This document shows positions 37,359-46,413 of a stretch of DNA of 59,677 nt, piece by piece; position 1 is the first letter of the stretch; every line of letters starts with the position of its first letter. Under the pieces are notes generated by a model. That model searched no databases, had not been told where the DNA came from, and saw only the letters and a program-made list of their open reading frames with translations. The position numbers and the translations under genes are program-made. The stretch is from Paenimyroides ummariense. GTDB taxonomy: Bacteria; Bacteroidota; Bacteroidia; Flavobacteriales; Flavobacteriaceae. The stretch lies in the NCBI RefSeq assembly GCF_900115115.1, contig NZ_FOVI01000017.1, positions 1 through 59,677 of the forward strand. The letters run 5' to 3'.

Positions 37359-38540
37359 ATGAAAGTAATATATACCGGTGCTTTTAGGTTTCCAGATAAA
37401 GATGCTGCTTCACAAAGAGTTTTGAACAACGGTAAGATTCTTAAAAAGTTGGGTTATGATGTTAGTTTTTTAGGATGGGAAAACAAAGAGAGAGAGGAAG
37501 ATTTAAATGCTGAAAAAAAATATGTTTATGAAGGTTTTGAATATAATTCAATGAATGAATTAGATATTATAAACACTTCTGTTCTTTCAAAAATTTCTAA
37601 TTATTATCAAAGAGGCAATAAAACATTAAAATATATAGAAAATAATTATAAAAATATAAATATAATTATAATCTATAATTCAAATTATTTATTTGTAAAT
37701 AGAATGATTAAGTTTTGCCGCATTAACAAAATAAAATTAATTATCGATAGCACTGAATGGTATGAATCGGAACATTTACCAGGAGGAAAATATGGTATTC
37801 CAAGTATTGATAACTTTTTAAGAATGAAGGTAGCGAATGTTAAAGCACAAAATGTAATTGTTATTAGTACTTTTCTAAAAAAGTTCTATGATTCAAATGC
37901 ATGTAAAACATTGTTACTACCACCATTAATTGATATTAAAGAAAAAAAATGGCTAATAACAAATAATGTTAGAAATTATAACGATGATATTAAAATTATA
38001 TATGCTGGTGATCCTGGCAGAAAAGATATTTTAGGAGATGTTATAAAAACAGTTGAAATTTTTAATAAAACATCACAAAAAAAAATTACTTTTAACATTT
38101 TAGGTATTGACGAAAATAGACTTTTAAATATTTTGCATATGGATAAATTACCAGATAATGTAAATTGTTTAGGTAGGGTTGATATGCATCTTGTACCCAA
38201 ATTCTATAGTGAAAATCATTTTTCTATTTTGATTAGAGAAGATAAACGTTATGCACATGCAGGTTTTTCTACTAAATTTGTAGAGAGCTTATGTAGTGGA
38301 ATACCAGTTATAGCAAATAGTACTTCAGACATTAGTACTTATATCGAAGATGGTAAGAATGGATTCATTTTAGAAGATGGAAGTATAGGTAATATATTGA
38401 AAATGTTTACAAAATTGGAAAATTTGTCTCCTTCTCAATATCAAGATTTAAGTAGTAATGCTAAATTATCTGGAGTTCAATATTTTGATTTTAATAGTTA
38501 TATAATAACAACTAATCTTTTTTTTAAAGGTTTATTATAA
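37359..38540 (+). CDS. Glycosyltransferase family 4-like protein
   Basis: Encodes 393 residues, GT-B fold. N-terminal acceptor domain begins MKVIYTGAFRFPDKDAASQR; C-terminal donor domain has IIYAGDPGRKD, NCLGRVDMHLVPKFYSENHF and the donor-binding KFVESLCSGIPVIANSTS. Expected to add a sugar to the lipid-linked repeat unit in the cytoplasm; donor unknown. Its stop overlaps the next ATG by 1 bp. Confidence 0.85.
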   Translation: MKVIYTGAFRFPDKDAASQRVLNNGKILKKLGYDVSFLGWENKEREEDLNAEKKYVYEGFEYNSMNELDIINTSVLSKISNYYQRGNKTLKYIENNYKNINIIIIYNSNYLFVNRMIKFCRINKIKLIIDSTEWYESEHLPGGKYGIPSIDNFLRMKVANVKAQNVIVISTFLKKFYDSNACKTLLLPPLIDIKEKKWLITNNVRNYNDDIKIIYAGDPGRKDILGDVIKTVEIFNKTSQKKITFNILGIDENRLLNILHMDKLPDNVNCLGRVDMHLVPKFYSENHFSILIREDKRYAHAGFSTKFVESLCSGIPVIANSTSDISTYIEDGKNGFILEDGSIGNILKMFTKLENLSPSQYQDLSSNAKLSGVQYFDFNSYIITTNLFFKGLL

Positions 38541-39682
38541 TGAAATATAAATTAGGAATAGACGCTTCCCGTAACCGCTCAGGTGGTGCTAAAGCTCATA
38601 TTATTGGTATATTAAAAGACATAGAGTGCTTGCCAGAAGAAATGGAAGAAGTACATATTTGGTCGTATGACGAATTATTAAATATGTTACCAAATTATCC
38701 TTGGTTGATTAAGCATTCGCCGAAATCTCTTAAGAGAAGCCTTATTCATCAATTAATGTGGCAATATAAATGTTTGCCTAAAGAAGCTAAAGAAGCTAAA
38801 ATTGATATAATGCTAAATACAGATGCGGGAACCATTAGTCGTTTTTTACCTGCAATTACCATGAGTAGGGATATGTTATCGTATGAGCCTGGTGAGATGC
38901 AAAGATTTGGACTTTCATTTCAAAGATTAAGACTACTAGCACTGAAATATGTTCAAAATTATTCTTTAAAAAACTCAACTGCAGCAATTTTTTTAACAAA
39001 GTATGCTGCGGAAGTAATACAGAAATCTTCTGGGAATATTGCAAATTATAAAGTTATTCCTCACGGAGTTAGCGAGAATTTTAGAATAAATACCTCTCTT
39101 TGGAAAAATGATGAAAGAATTGCTAAGCCTATTAGGTGCATTTATGTATCAAATGTTGCGTTGTATAAACACCAGTGGAATGTTGTTAAAGCTATAGCAA
39201 ATTTAAGAAATGAAGGATATAATTTAATAATTGATTTCGTTGGAGGCGGAGAAGGTAAAGCTCAAGATTTATTTTTAGAAACAGTCGCTAAAGTGGATCC
39301 TAAACGGGAATTTGTTTCACAATACGAATTTGTTTCACATAAAGACCTACCAATATATCTTGCTAATTCGGATATTTTTATATTTGCATCAAGTTGTGAG
39401 AATATGCCAAATACATTAATTGAAGGAATGTGTACGGGAATACCCATAATATGTTCTAGCAGAGGTCCAATGCCTGAAGTGCTCCAAAATGGAGGTCTCT
39501 ATTTTGATCCTGAAAACAGTATGACAATCACAAATACACTAAAAAAGATGATTGATAATGAATTAGAGCGTATGGAATTTGCAAAAAAGTCAAAAGATTT
39601 ATCCAAGCAATATAGTTGGAATCGATGTGGTAAAGAGACCTTTAATTACGTAACTGAAGTATATAATAATTTAAAGAAATAA
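38540..39682 (+). CDS. Glycosyltransferase family 4 protein
   Basis: Encodes 380 residues. GT1/GT4-type motifs: MKYKLGIDASRNRSGGAKAH at the start, IYVSNVALYKHQWNVVKA, FVGGGEGKA, and the donor EX7E-type region FASSCENMPNTLIEGMCTGI. GGAKAH near the N-terminus is typical of mannosyl/rhamnosyl-type transferases, but specificity is not decided. Confidence 0.88.
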   Translation: MKYKLGIDASRNRSGGAKAHIIGILKDIECLPEEMEEVHIWSYDELLNMLPNYPWLIKHSPKSLKRSLIHQLMWQYKCLPKEAKEAKIDIMLNTDAGTISRFLPAITMSRDMLSYEPGEMQRFGLSFQRLRLLALKYVQNYSLKNSTAAIFLTKYAAEVIQKSSGNIANYKVIPHGVSENFRINTSLWKNDERIAKPIRCIYVSNVALYKHQWNVVKAIANLRNEGYNLIIDFVGGGEGKAQDLFLETVAKVDPKREFVSQYEFVSHKDLPIYLANSDIFIFASSCENMPNTLIEGMCTGIPIICSSRGPMPEVLQNGGLYFDPENSMTITNTLKKMIDNELERMEFAKKSKDLSKQYSWNRCGKETFNYVTEVYNNLKK

Positions 39683-39686
39683 TATA

Positions 39687-40829
39687 ATGAATACTAGACC
39701 ATATCAAATATGCACAAAAACAATAATGGATACAACCGATCCAAACATTGTTTTTAATGAAAAAGGTGAAAGTGATTATTACATTAACTACATCAATGAA
39801 ATCTTACCAAGTTGGAAGACTGGTGAAGAAGGTATGAAAGAATTAATGCTTACCGCAGATAAAATTAAGAAGGATGGTAAAAATCGTGATTTTGACTGTA
39901 TTATAGGGTTAAGCGGTGGGTTAGATAGTTCCTATGTTGCCTATGTCGCTAAAGAGATTATGGGGTTAAGACCTTTGCTATTTCATGTAGATGCAGGATG
40001 GAATACCGATAAAGCTGTTGGAAATATTGAAAAACTGGTAAACGGTTTGGGGGTAGAATTATATACAGAAGTTATAAATTGGGAAGAAATGAAAGACCTA
40101 CAAAGAGCTTTTTTTAAGTCTCAGATTGCTGATCAGGACATGCCTCAGGATATAGCATTCTTTTCAGGTCTCTATAAATTTGCAAAAAAGAATAAAATTA
40201 AATACGTTTTGACAGGTGGTAATTATTCTACTGAATGTTGTCGTGAACCAGAAGAATGGGGTGCGTACCCTGGGATTGATAAAAAGCTAATTAGTGATAT
40301 TTATAAGAGATTTGGAAATAATAAATTAAAAACATTTCCTATTGTTGATATTATGCAATATAAATTGTATTATAAGTATGTATTAGGGATGGAAGTATTT
40401 AAACCATTAAACCTATTACCATATATAAAAGCTGATGCTGAAAAATTACTTTTCGAAAAATTTGGTTGGGAATCTTTTCAGCATAAACACCACGAATCAA
40501 GATTTACAAGATTTTATGAAGATTATTGGATGCCAAGAAAGTTTGGCTATGAAAAAAGAAGAGCTCATTTTTCAAGTTTAATATTAACAGGTCAAATGAC
40601 AAGAGACAAAGCTTTAGAAAGGATATCAAAACCTGAGTTATCAGAAGAGTTCTTAATGAAAGAATTTGAGTATATAGCAGACAAATTAGATTTCACTAAG
40701 GATGAGCTACAGAGGTTGTTTCATGGAGAAAATAAGACATTTAACGATTATAAAAATAAAAGATCATTAATTGGGCTTGGTTCAAAAATGATGAGGAGTT
40801 TTGGTTTAGAAAAAAGATTGTTCAGATGA
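39687..40829 (+). CDS. N-acetyl sugar amidotransferase (WbpG/PseA family)
   Basis: Encodes 380 residues. PP-loop ATPase signature LSGGLDSSYVA (75-85), Cys9 in CTKTIMD, and GGNYSTECC. With HisH- and HisF-like partners directly downstream (4-bp overlap with the first) it matches the O-antigen cassette in which ammonia is generated and channelled to form an amide or acetamidino group on a sugar, e.g. on a uronic acid derivative. Substrate here is inferred to be a GalNAcA-type or diamino sugar. Confidence 0.92.
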   Translation: MNTRPYQICTKTIMDTTDPNIVFNEKGESDYYINYINEILPSWKTGEEGMKELMLTADKIKKDGKNRDFDCIIGLSGGLDSSYVAYVAKEIMGLRPLLFHVDAGWNTDKAVGNIEKLVNGLGVELYTEVINWEEMKDLQRAFFKSQIADQDMPQDIAFFSGLYKFAKKNKIKYVLTGGNYSTECCREPEEWGAYPGIDKKLISDIYKRFGNNKLKTFPIVDIMQYKLYYKYVLGMEVFKPLNLLPYIKADAEKLLFEKFGWESFQHKHHESRFTRFYEDYWMPRKFGYEKRRAHFSSLILTGQMTRDKALERISKPELSEEFLMKEFEYIADKLDFTKDELQRLFHGENKTFNDYKNKRSLIGLGSKMMRSFGLEKRLFR

Positions 40830-41440
40830 TAACATTAATTGATTACGGTGTAGGTAATATTAATGCTTTTGTAAACGTGTATAAAAGGGTTGATGTTCCT
40901 GTGAAAATTGCGAAAACGAAAGAAGATTTAATTGAAGCGAAAAAACTGATTCTCCCAGGCGTTGGTCATTTTGATCATGCAATGACACAATTAAATAATT
41001 CGGGTATGCGCGACACATTAGATAAAATGGTCTTGGTGGATAAAATTCCGGTAATTGGAATTTGCGTTGGTATGCAGATGATGGCGAATAGTAGCGATGA
41101 AGGAACGATGGAGGGGCTAAAATGGATTGATGCATCGGTACGAAAATTTGATGAGTCAAAAATTAATCAGGTGACGAGATTACCTCACATGGGCTGGAAT
41201 GATGTAAAGCCTGTTAAAGAAATCCCATTGTTTAATGGATTGGAAAAGGATGCCATTTTTTATTTTTTACACACTTATTATTTTGAATGTAATAATCCAA
41301 AGGATATTATGGCAGTTACAGAGTATGGTGGAGAATTTGCATCAGCTGCAAACCATGAAAATAAGTATGGAATACAGTTTCATCCAGAGAAAAGTCATTC
41401 GTATGGCGAAACTTTATTACATAACTTTGCAAAACTATAG
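40826..41440 (+). CDS. hisH: HisH-like glutamine amidotransferase subunit
   Basis: Encodes 204 residues, class I glutamine amidotransferase: ILPGVGHFDHAM (42-53), nucleophile Cys80 in GICVGMQMM, and the His-Glu pair in FHPEKS near the end. Releases ammonia from glutamine for its partner. In this context it serves the polysaccharide amidotransferase rather than histidine synthesis. Confidence 0.92.
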   Translation: MITLIDYGVGNINAFVNVYKRVDVPVKIAKTKEDLIEAKKLILPGVGHFDHAMTQLNNSGMRDTLDKMVLVDKIPVIGICVGMQMMANSSDEGTMEGLKWIDASVRKFDESKINQVTRLPHMGWNDVKPVKEIPLFNGLEKDAIFYFLHTYYFECNNPKDIMAVTEYGGEFASAANHENKYGIQFHPEKSHSYGETLLHNFAKL

Positions 41441-41443
41441 TTT

Positions 41444-42205
41444 ATGTTAAGACCTAGAATTATACCTAGTTTGTTAATCCAAGATAATGGATTAGTAAAA
41501 ACAGTTAATTTCAAGAATCCAAAATATGTAGGAGATCCGATAAACGCTGTGAAAATTTTCAATGAAAAAGAAGTTGACGAGCTAGCTATTTTTGATATTG
41601 ATGCAACAGTTAAAGGCTTAGACCCTAACTATAGTTTAATTGAACGTATTGCTAACCAGTCTAGAATGCCTTTGTGTTATGGAGGGGGCGTAAAAACGGT
41701 AGAACAAGCACAAAAGATCTTTGGTTTGGGTATTGAAAAGATTGCCTTGTCTTCATCTGTACTACAAAATCCAAAGTTAATCACTCAAATCGCTGACAGG
41801 GTAGGTGCTCAAAGTGTTATTGTGGTACTTGATGTAAAAAAGAAGTTGTTAGGCGGCTATGAAGTTTACACTCATAATGGAAAAAAGGCAACAGGAATTA
41901 ATCCTTTTAAATTTATAGAAGATGCTCAAAGATTGGGAGCTGGTGAAATTGTCATTAATTCAATTGATCAGGATGGAGTAATGAAAGGTTTTGACATGTC
42001 TTTAATTGACAAGGCTCGAGAAAGATCATCATTACCAATGACTTTTCTTGGCGGGGCTGGAACTGTGGAAGACATAAAAAAAGTGATAGAGAAACATAAA
42101 ATTATTGGTGTTGCAGTTGGTAGTTTGTTTGTTTTTAAAGGAAAGTATAAAGCTGTTTTAATTAATTACCCTAACAAATCAGAGAAAGATTTATTATTCA
42201 AATAA
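41444..42205 (+). CDS. hisF: HisF-like ammonia-channel partner, repurposed cyclase
   Basis: Encodes 253 residues, TIM barrel, clear HisF family (VNFKNPKYVGDPINAVKIFN, GGGVKTVEQA, INSIDQDGVMKG). In histidine-pathway HisF the catalytic pair is Asp11 and Asp130. Here residue 11 is Leu (RIIPSLLIQ instead of the usual PCLDV), while Asp130 (VVLDVK) is kept. This suggests loss of cyclase chemistry with retention of the ammonia tunnel, fitting the O-antigen amidotransferase cassette. Confidence 0.9.
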   Translation: MLRPRIIPSLLIQDNGLVKTVNFKNPKYVGDPINAVKIFNEKEVDELAIFDIDATVKGLDPNYSLIERIANQSRMPLCYGGGVKTVEQAQKIFGLGIEKIALSSSVLQNPKLITQIADRVGAQSVIVVLDVKKKLLGGYEVYTHNGKKATGINPFKFIEDAQRLGAGEIVINSIDQDGVMKGFDMSLIDKARERSSLPMTFLGGAGTVEDIKKVIEKHKIIGVAVGSLFVFKGKYKAVLINYPNKSEKDLLFK

Positions 42206-42210
42206 TAACC

Positions 42211-43245
42211 ATGAAAATACAAAATAAAGTTCTGTTAATAACAGGAGGCACAGGTTCTTTTGGAACAGCAGTGTTAAACCGTTTTTTACAAACCGATCAT
42301 TTCAAAGAGATCCGCATTTTTTCACGTGACGAGAAAAAGCAAGACGATATGCGAAACTTGTACAAAAACGATAAAATAAAATATTATATTGGTGATGTAC
42401 GAGATTTTTCAAGTGTAGAACCTGCAACTCGCGGTGTAGATTACATCTTTCATGCCGCAGCATTAAAGCAGGTTCCCTCTTGCGAGTTTTTCCCAATGCA
42501 GGCTGTAAAAACAAATGTTGAGGGAACTCAAAATGTAATTCGTGCAGCTGCAGCAAACAAAGTACAGAAAGTAATTTGTCTGTCTACAGATAAAGCGGCA
42601 TATCCGATTAATGCGATGGGAATTTCCAAAGCAATGATGGAGAAAGTAGCCGTTGCAGAAGCAAGAAACCTTACAGATACAGTGGTTTGTCTTACCCGTT
42701 ACGGAAATGTAATGGCTTCAAGAGGTTCTGTTATTCCTTTGTTTCTGAATCAGATTCAGAAAGGTGAGCCCATTACAATTACAGATCCAAATATGTCTAG
42801 ATTCTTCATGTCATTGGAAGATGCTGTAGATTTGGTGTTATTTGCATTTGAACACGCAAATCCGGGAGATTTATTCGTAAATAAAGCTCCTGCAGGAAGC
42901 ATCGGAGATTTAGCAAAAGCTTTAATTGAATTGACTGGTAAAGAAGTACCTGTAAAAGTGATTGGAACCCGTCACGGTGAAAAATTATATGAAACTTTAT
43001 GTACTCGTGAAGAGATGATAAAAGCAGAAGATATGGGAGATTTCTACCGTGTACCTGCAGATAATCGTGATTTGAATTATGCTAAATATTTCTCCGAAGG
43101 TGAGGAAGAAGTTGCCCAAATTGAAGATTATCACTCACATAATACAGAACAGCAAGGAGTAGAAGGTCTTAAAAAACTGATTTCAACTTTGCCACTTATT
43201 CGTAAAGAAGTTTTCGGAGAAGATGTAATGCAATATCCTTACTAA
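42211..43245 (+). CDS. UDP-GlcNAc 4,6-dehydratase/5-epimerase (CapE/WbjB/FnlA-like)
   Basis: Encodes 344 residues, SDR with TGGTGSFG (11-18), the active-site region STDKAAYPINAMGISKAMME (Met-Lys type of inverting dehydratases), and RYGNVMASRGSVIPLF. First enzyme of UDP-L-FucNAc synthesis. Followed by the cupin, CapF-like and 2-epimerase genes. Confidence 0.93.
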   Translation: MKIQNKVLLITGGTGSFGTAVLNRFLQTDHFKEIRIFSRDEKKQDDMRNLYKNDKIKYYIGDVRDFSSVEPATRGVDYIFHAAALKQVPSCEFFPMQAVKTNVEGTQNVIRAAAANKVQKVICLSTDKAAYPINAMGISKAMMEKVAVAEARNLTDTVVCLTRYGNVMASRGSVIPLFLNQIQKGEPITITDPNMSRFFMSLEDAVDLVLFAFEHANPGDLFVNKAPAGSIGDLAKALIELTGKEVPVKVIGTRHGEKLYETLCTREEMIKAEDMGDFYRVPADNRDLNYAKYFSEGEEEVAQIEDYHSHNTEQQGVEGLKKLISTLPLIRKEVFGEDVMQYPY

Positions 43246-43260
43246 CCAAAATAGCAGTTA

Positions 43261-43671
43261 ATGTTACTTCAGGGAAAGGCTCATCAGGATGATCGGGGAA
43301 TTATTACATTCAATAATGAATTTGATGCATCTGAAATCAAAAGAATTTATACCATCGAAAACCATTCACCGGATTTTATTCGTGGTTGGCAAGGTCATAA
43401 AATAGAACAAAGATGGTTTGCCTGTATGAAAGGAAGTTTTGAAGTTTCGGTAATTGAGGTAGATGATTTCACAAATCCTTCAAAAGATTTAACAATTCAG
43501 AAATATCTTTTAAAAGATGATGTTTTAACTTACCTTCATATTCCTGCAGGTTATATCACTGCAATTCAGTCAAAATCTTTAGACAGTAAATTATTGGTTT
43601 TGGCAGACTACGGTTTAGGAGAAATTGCTGATGAATATCGATTTGATTTAAATTATTTTAATGAAAATTGA
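43261..43671 (+). CDS. WxcM/FdtA-like cupin sugar isomerase or epimerase
   Basis: Encodes 136 residues, single cupin domain (DDRGIITF, RGWQGHKIEQRWFACMKGSF, YLHIPAGYITAIQ). Similar to FdtA/WxcM-type 3,4-ketoisomerases and found between FnlA- and FnlB-type genes in related loci. The exact reaction is not settled; a role in the 6-deoxy sugar branch is inferred from position. Confidence 0.8.
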   Translation: MLLQGKAHQDDRGIITFNNEFDASEIKRIYTIENHSPDFIRGWQGHKIEQRWFACMKGSFEVSVIEVDDFTNPSKDLTIQKYLLKDDVLTYLHIPAGYITAIQSKSLDSKLLVLADYGLGEIADEYRFDLNYFNEN

Positions 43672-43698
43672 TTATAATTAAAAAATAAAACATAACTC

Positions 43699-44817
43699 AT
43701 GAAGAAAATCGGAATTACTGGTCAGAATGGTTTTGTCGGAAGACATTTATATAATACTTTGGGATTATCTCCTGAAGATTTTCAAAGAATTGATTTTCAG
43801 AAAGAATATTTCGAAGATGATACAAAATTAGATAAATTTGTTGCTCAGTGTGATGTTATTGTTCATTTGGCTGCAATGAATCGTCATGAAAGTGAACAGT
43901 TTATTTATGAAACCAATGTAGGTTTAGCTAAAAAATTAGTTGATTCATTAAAACGAACTGGCTCAAACGCTCATGTGATGATTTCCTCTTCTACTCAGGA
44001 AGAAAGAGACAATTTATATGGAAAATCAAAAAAAGAAGGAAGAGAAGCATTAGCAAACTGGGCTCAGGAAAATGGTGGTAAAATCACAGGATTGATTATT
44101 CCAAATGTTTTTGGAGCTTTCGGGAAACCTTTCTACAATTCATTTATCTCTACATTCTGTTATCAGTTGACACATGGTGAAACTCCAACGATTGCGACAG
44201 ATGGAGAAGTGAAACTGATTTACGTTCAGGAATTGGTTGAAACCATTGTTAATGAAATTAAAGAAGGCAACAGCAAAACAGAATATTTTGTTGAACCTAC
44301 AGCAATTAAAAAAGTATCTGAAGTTTTAGCCTTATTAAATGATTATAGAACAAAGTATTTTGACGGTGGAGAAATTCCGGTTATCAACGATTCTTTTGAA
44401 CATAATTTATTCAATACGTATCGTTCATATATCGATCATAAAACGCATTATCCGGTGAAATTTACACAGCACACAGATCCTCGCGGAGCTTTTGTGGAGG
44501 TAATTCGTTTGGGGATTGGCGGACAATGTTCTTTCTCAACTACGGTTCCGGGAATTACACGGGGAAATCATTTTCATACAAGAAAAATTGAAAGATTTGC
44601 CGTAATCAAAGGAAAAGCTTTAATCCAACTTAGAAAAATTGATTCTGATGAGGTTTTAGATTTTTATCTGGATGGAAATGAACCTGCTTATGTTGATATG
44701 CCGATTTGGTACACACACAACATCAAAAACATCGGCGAAGAAGAATTATATACCATTTTTTGGATTAATGAAGCATTTAATCCGGAAAATGCAGATACTT
44801 ATTTCTTGGAAGTTTAA
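43699..44817 (+). CDS. Bifunctional UDP-sugar reductase/epimerase (CapF/WbjC/FnlB-like)
   Basis: Encodes 372 residues: N-terminal SDR (GITGQNGFVGRHLY, YGKSK) and C-terminal cupin (about 250-372; RGAFVEVIRL, TTVPGITRGNHFHTRKIERF), the arrangement of CapF. Performs C3 epimerisation and C4 reduction of the CapE product on the way to UDP-FucNAc. Confidence 0.93.
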   Translation: MKKIGITGQNGFVGRHLYNTLGLSPEDFQRIDFQKEYFEDDTKLDKFVAQCDVIVHLAAMNRHESEQFIYETNVGLAKKLVDSLKRTGSNAHVMISSSTQEERDNLYGKSKKEGREALANWAQENGGKITGLIIPNVFGAFGKPFYNSFISTFCYQLTHGETPTIATDGEVKLIYVQELVETIVNEIKEGNSKTEYFVEPTAIKKVSEVLALLNDYRTKYFDGGEIPVINDSFEHNLFNTYRSYIDHKTHYPVKFTQHTDPRGAFVEVIRLGIGGQCSFSTTVPGITRGNHFHTRKIERFAVIKGKALIQLRKIDSDEVLDFYLDGNEPAYVDMPIWYTHNIKNIGEEELYTIFWINEAFNPENADTYFLEV

Positions 44818-44858
44818 GTTTTTAAAAAAGGTAAAAGGATAAAGGCAAAAGTAAAAAT

Positions 44859-45203
44859 ATGAAAGAAAATAGTTTATTGGGTAGAACTTTTGATTTTAGT
44901 GTGAATATTGTTTTATTTCTTAGAACTTTGCCTTATAACGATGAACTGAAGATTATTAAATATCAATTGATTAAATCGGTTACTTCGGTAGGCGCTAATT
45001 ACGAAGAGTCGCAAGGTGCTTCATCTAAAGCGGACTTTAATAATAAAATCAGAATTGTGCTTCGAGAAGCCAGAGAATCAAATTATTGGTTACGTTTAAT
45101 CGCAGCAATCGGTTACAATTCAGCAGAATTAAATAAATTATTACAAGAAAGTAAGGAGTTAAAAAACATATTTGGTGCAATTTTGTTAAAAGGTAAGCAG
45201 TAA
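44859..45203 (+). CDS. Four-helix bundle protein (23S rRNA IVS-type), second copy
   Basis: Encodes 114 residues: RTFDFSVNIVLFLRTL, QLIKSVTSVGANYEESQGAS, VLREARESNYWLRLI. Same superfamily as 24777-25124 but only distantly similar. It splits the FucNAc genes, between the CapF-like and 2-epimerase genes, and is flanked by low-complexity AAAGGTAAAAGG / CCTTAAAACTTTGCCC-type sequence. Function unknown; placement suggests insertion. Confidence 0.88.
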   Translation: MKENSLLGRTFDFSVNIVLFLRTLPYNDELKIIKYQLIKSVTSVGANYEESQGASSKADFNNKIRIVLREARESNYWLRLIAAIGYNSAELNKLLQESKELKNIFGAILLKGKQ

Positions 45204-45268
45204 TTTTATTATTAAACCCTTAAAACTTTGCCCTTAAACTTTTAACCTTTGCCCTATAAAATTAAGAC

Positions 45269-46408
45269 ATGAAAAAACTAAAAGTGATGACGGTCGTCGG
45301 AACAAGACCGGAAATTATAAGATTATCAAGAGTACTGGATGCTTTAGACGCATCTGAAGCAGTAGAACATATCATTGTTCATACAGGACAGAATTATGAT
45401 TACGAACTTAACCAAATCTTTTTTGAAGATTTGGGACTTCGTAAACCGGATTATTTCCTTGAAGCAGCAGGAAAAACAGCTACTGAAACTGTAGGGAATA
45501 TTTTAATTAAAATTGATCCTTTATTGGAGGAGCTAAAACCTGATGCATTTTTAGTTTTGGGTGATACTAACTCTTGTCTATGTGCAATTCCTGCTAAAAA
45601 AAGACACATTCCTATTTTCCATATGGAAGCAGGAAATAGATGTTTTGATCAAAGAGTTCCTGAAGAAACCAACCGTAAAATTGTAGATCATACTTCTGAT
45701 ATTAATTTGACGTATTCTGATATTGCAAGAGAATATCTTTTAAGAGAAGGTCTTCCTGCAGACAGAATTATCAAAACAGGTTCGCCAATGTTTGAGGTTT
45801 TAAATCATTATTTACCTCAAATTGATGCTTCAAACGTTTTAGAAAAATTAAATTTAAAAGAAGGCAAGTTCTTTGTAATTTCTTCTCACAGAGAAGAAAA
45901 TATCAATTCTGAAAAAAACTTCAGAGGTTTGATGGATTCTTTAAATGCAATTGCAGAAAAATATCAGTATCCTATCATCGTTTCAACGCATCCGCGTACT
46001 AAGAATATGATTGATAAAATGCAGATTGAAATGCGTCCCGAAATCCAGTTTTTAAAACCTTTGGGTTTCCATGACTATAATGCATTACAGAAAAGAGCGT
46101 ATGCAGTATTATCAGATTCGGGAACAATTTCGGAAGAATCTTCAATATTGAACTTCAGAGCGCTAAATATTCGTCAGGCTCACGAAAGACCTGAAGCGAT
46201 GGAAGAAGCAAGTGTAATGATGGTTGGATTATCTCCGGAACGTATCTTACAAGGTTTGACTCAGGTTTTACAACAAAAAGTAGGTGCTGAAAGAAACTTT
46301 AGACCTGTTTCAGATTATTCAATGCCGAATGTTTCAGAAAAAGTGGTAAGAATCATTATTTCTTATACAGATTATATTAAAAGGACGGTTTGGTCTGAAG
46401 AGATTTAA
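45269..46408 (+). CDS. UDP-N-acetylglucosamine 2-epimerase (CapG/WbjD/FnlC-like)
   Basis: Encodes 379 residues, non-hydrolysing 2-epimerase fold: VVGTRPEIIRLSRVL (6-20), HTGQNYDYELNQIFFEDLG, HMEAGNRCFDQRVPEETNR, SDSGTISEES. In this cluster it completes UDP-L-FucNAc by C2 epimerisation. Confidence 0.94.
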   Translation: MKKLKVMTVVGTRPEIIRLSRVLDALDASEAVEHIIVHTGQNYDYELNQIFFEDLGLRKPDYFLEAAGKTATETVGNILIKIDPLLEELKPDAFLVLGDTNSCLCAIPAKKRHIPIFHMEAGNRCFDQRVPEETNRKIVDHTSDINLTYSDIAREYLLREGLPADRIIKTGSPMFEVLNHYLPQIDASNVLEKLNLKEGKFFVISSHREENINSEKNFRGLMDSLNAIAEKYQYPIIVSTHPRTKNMIDKMQIEMRPEIQFLKPLGFHDYNALQKRAYAVLSDSGTISEESSILNFRALNIRQAHERPEAMEEASVMMVGLSPERILQGLTQVLQQKVGAERNFRPVSDYSMPNVSEKVVRIIISYTDYIKRTVWSEEI

Positions 46409-46413
46409 TATTA

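Noticed and set aside
40826..42205. hisH and hisF as part of a histidine operon
   Set aside because: No other his genes nearby, WbpG-like partner upstream, and HisF position 11 is Leu; they belong to the polysaccharide amidotransferase cassette.
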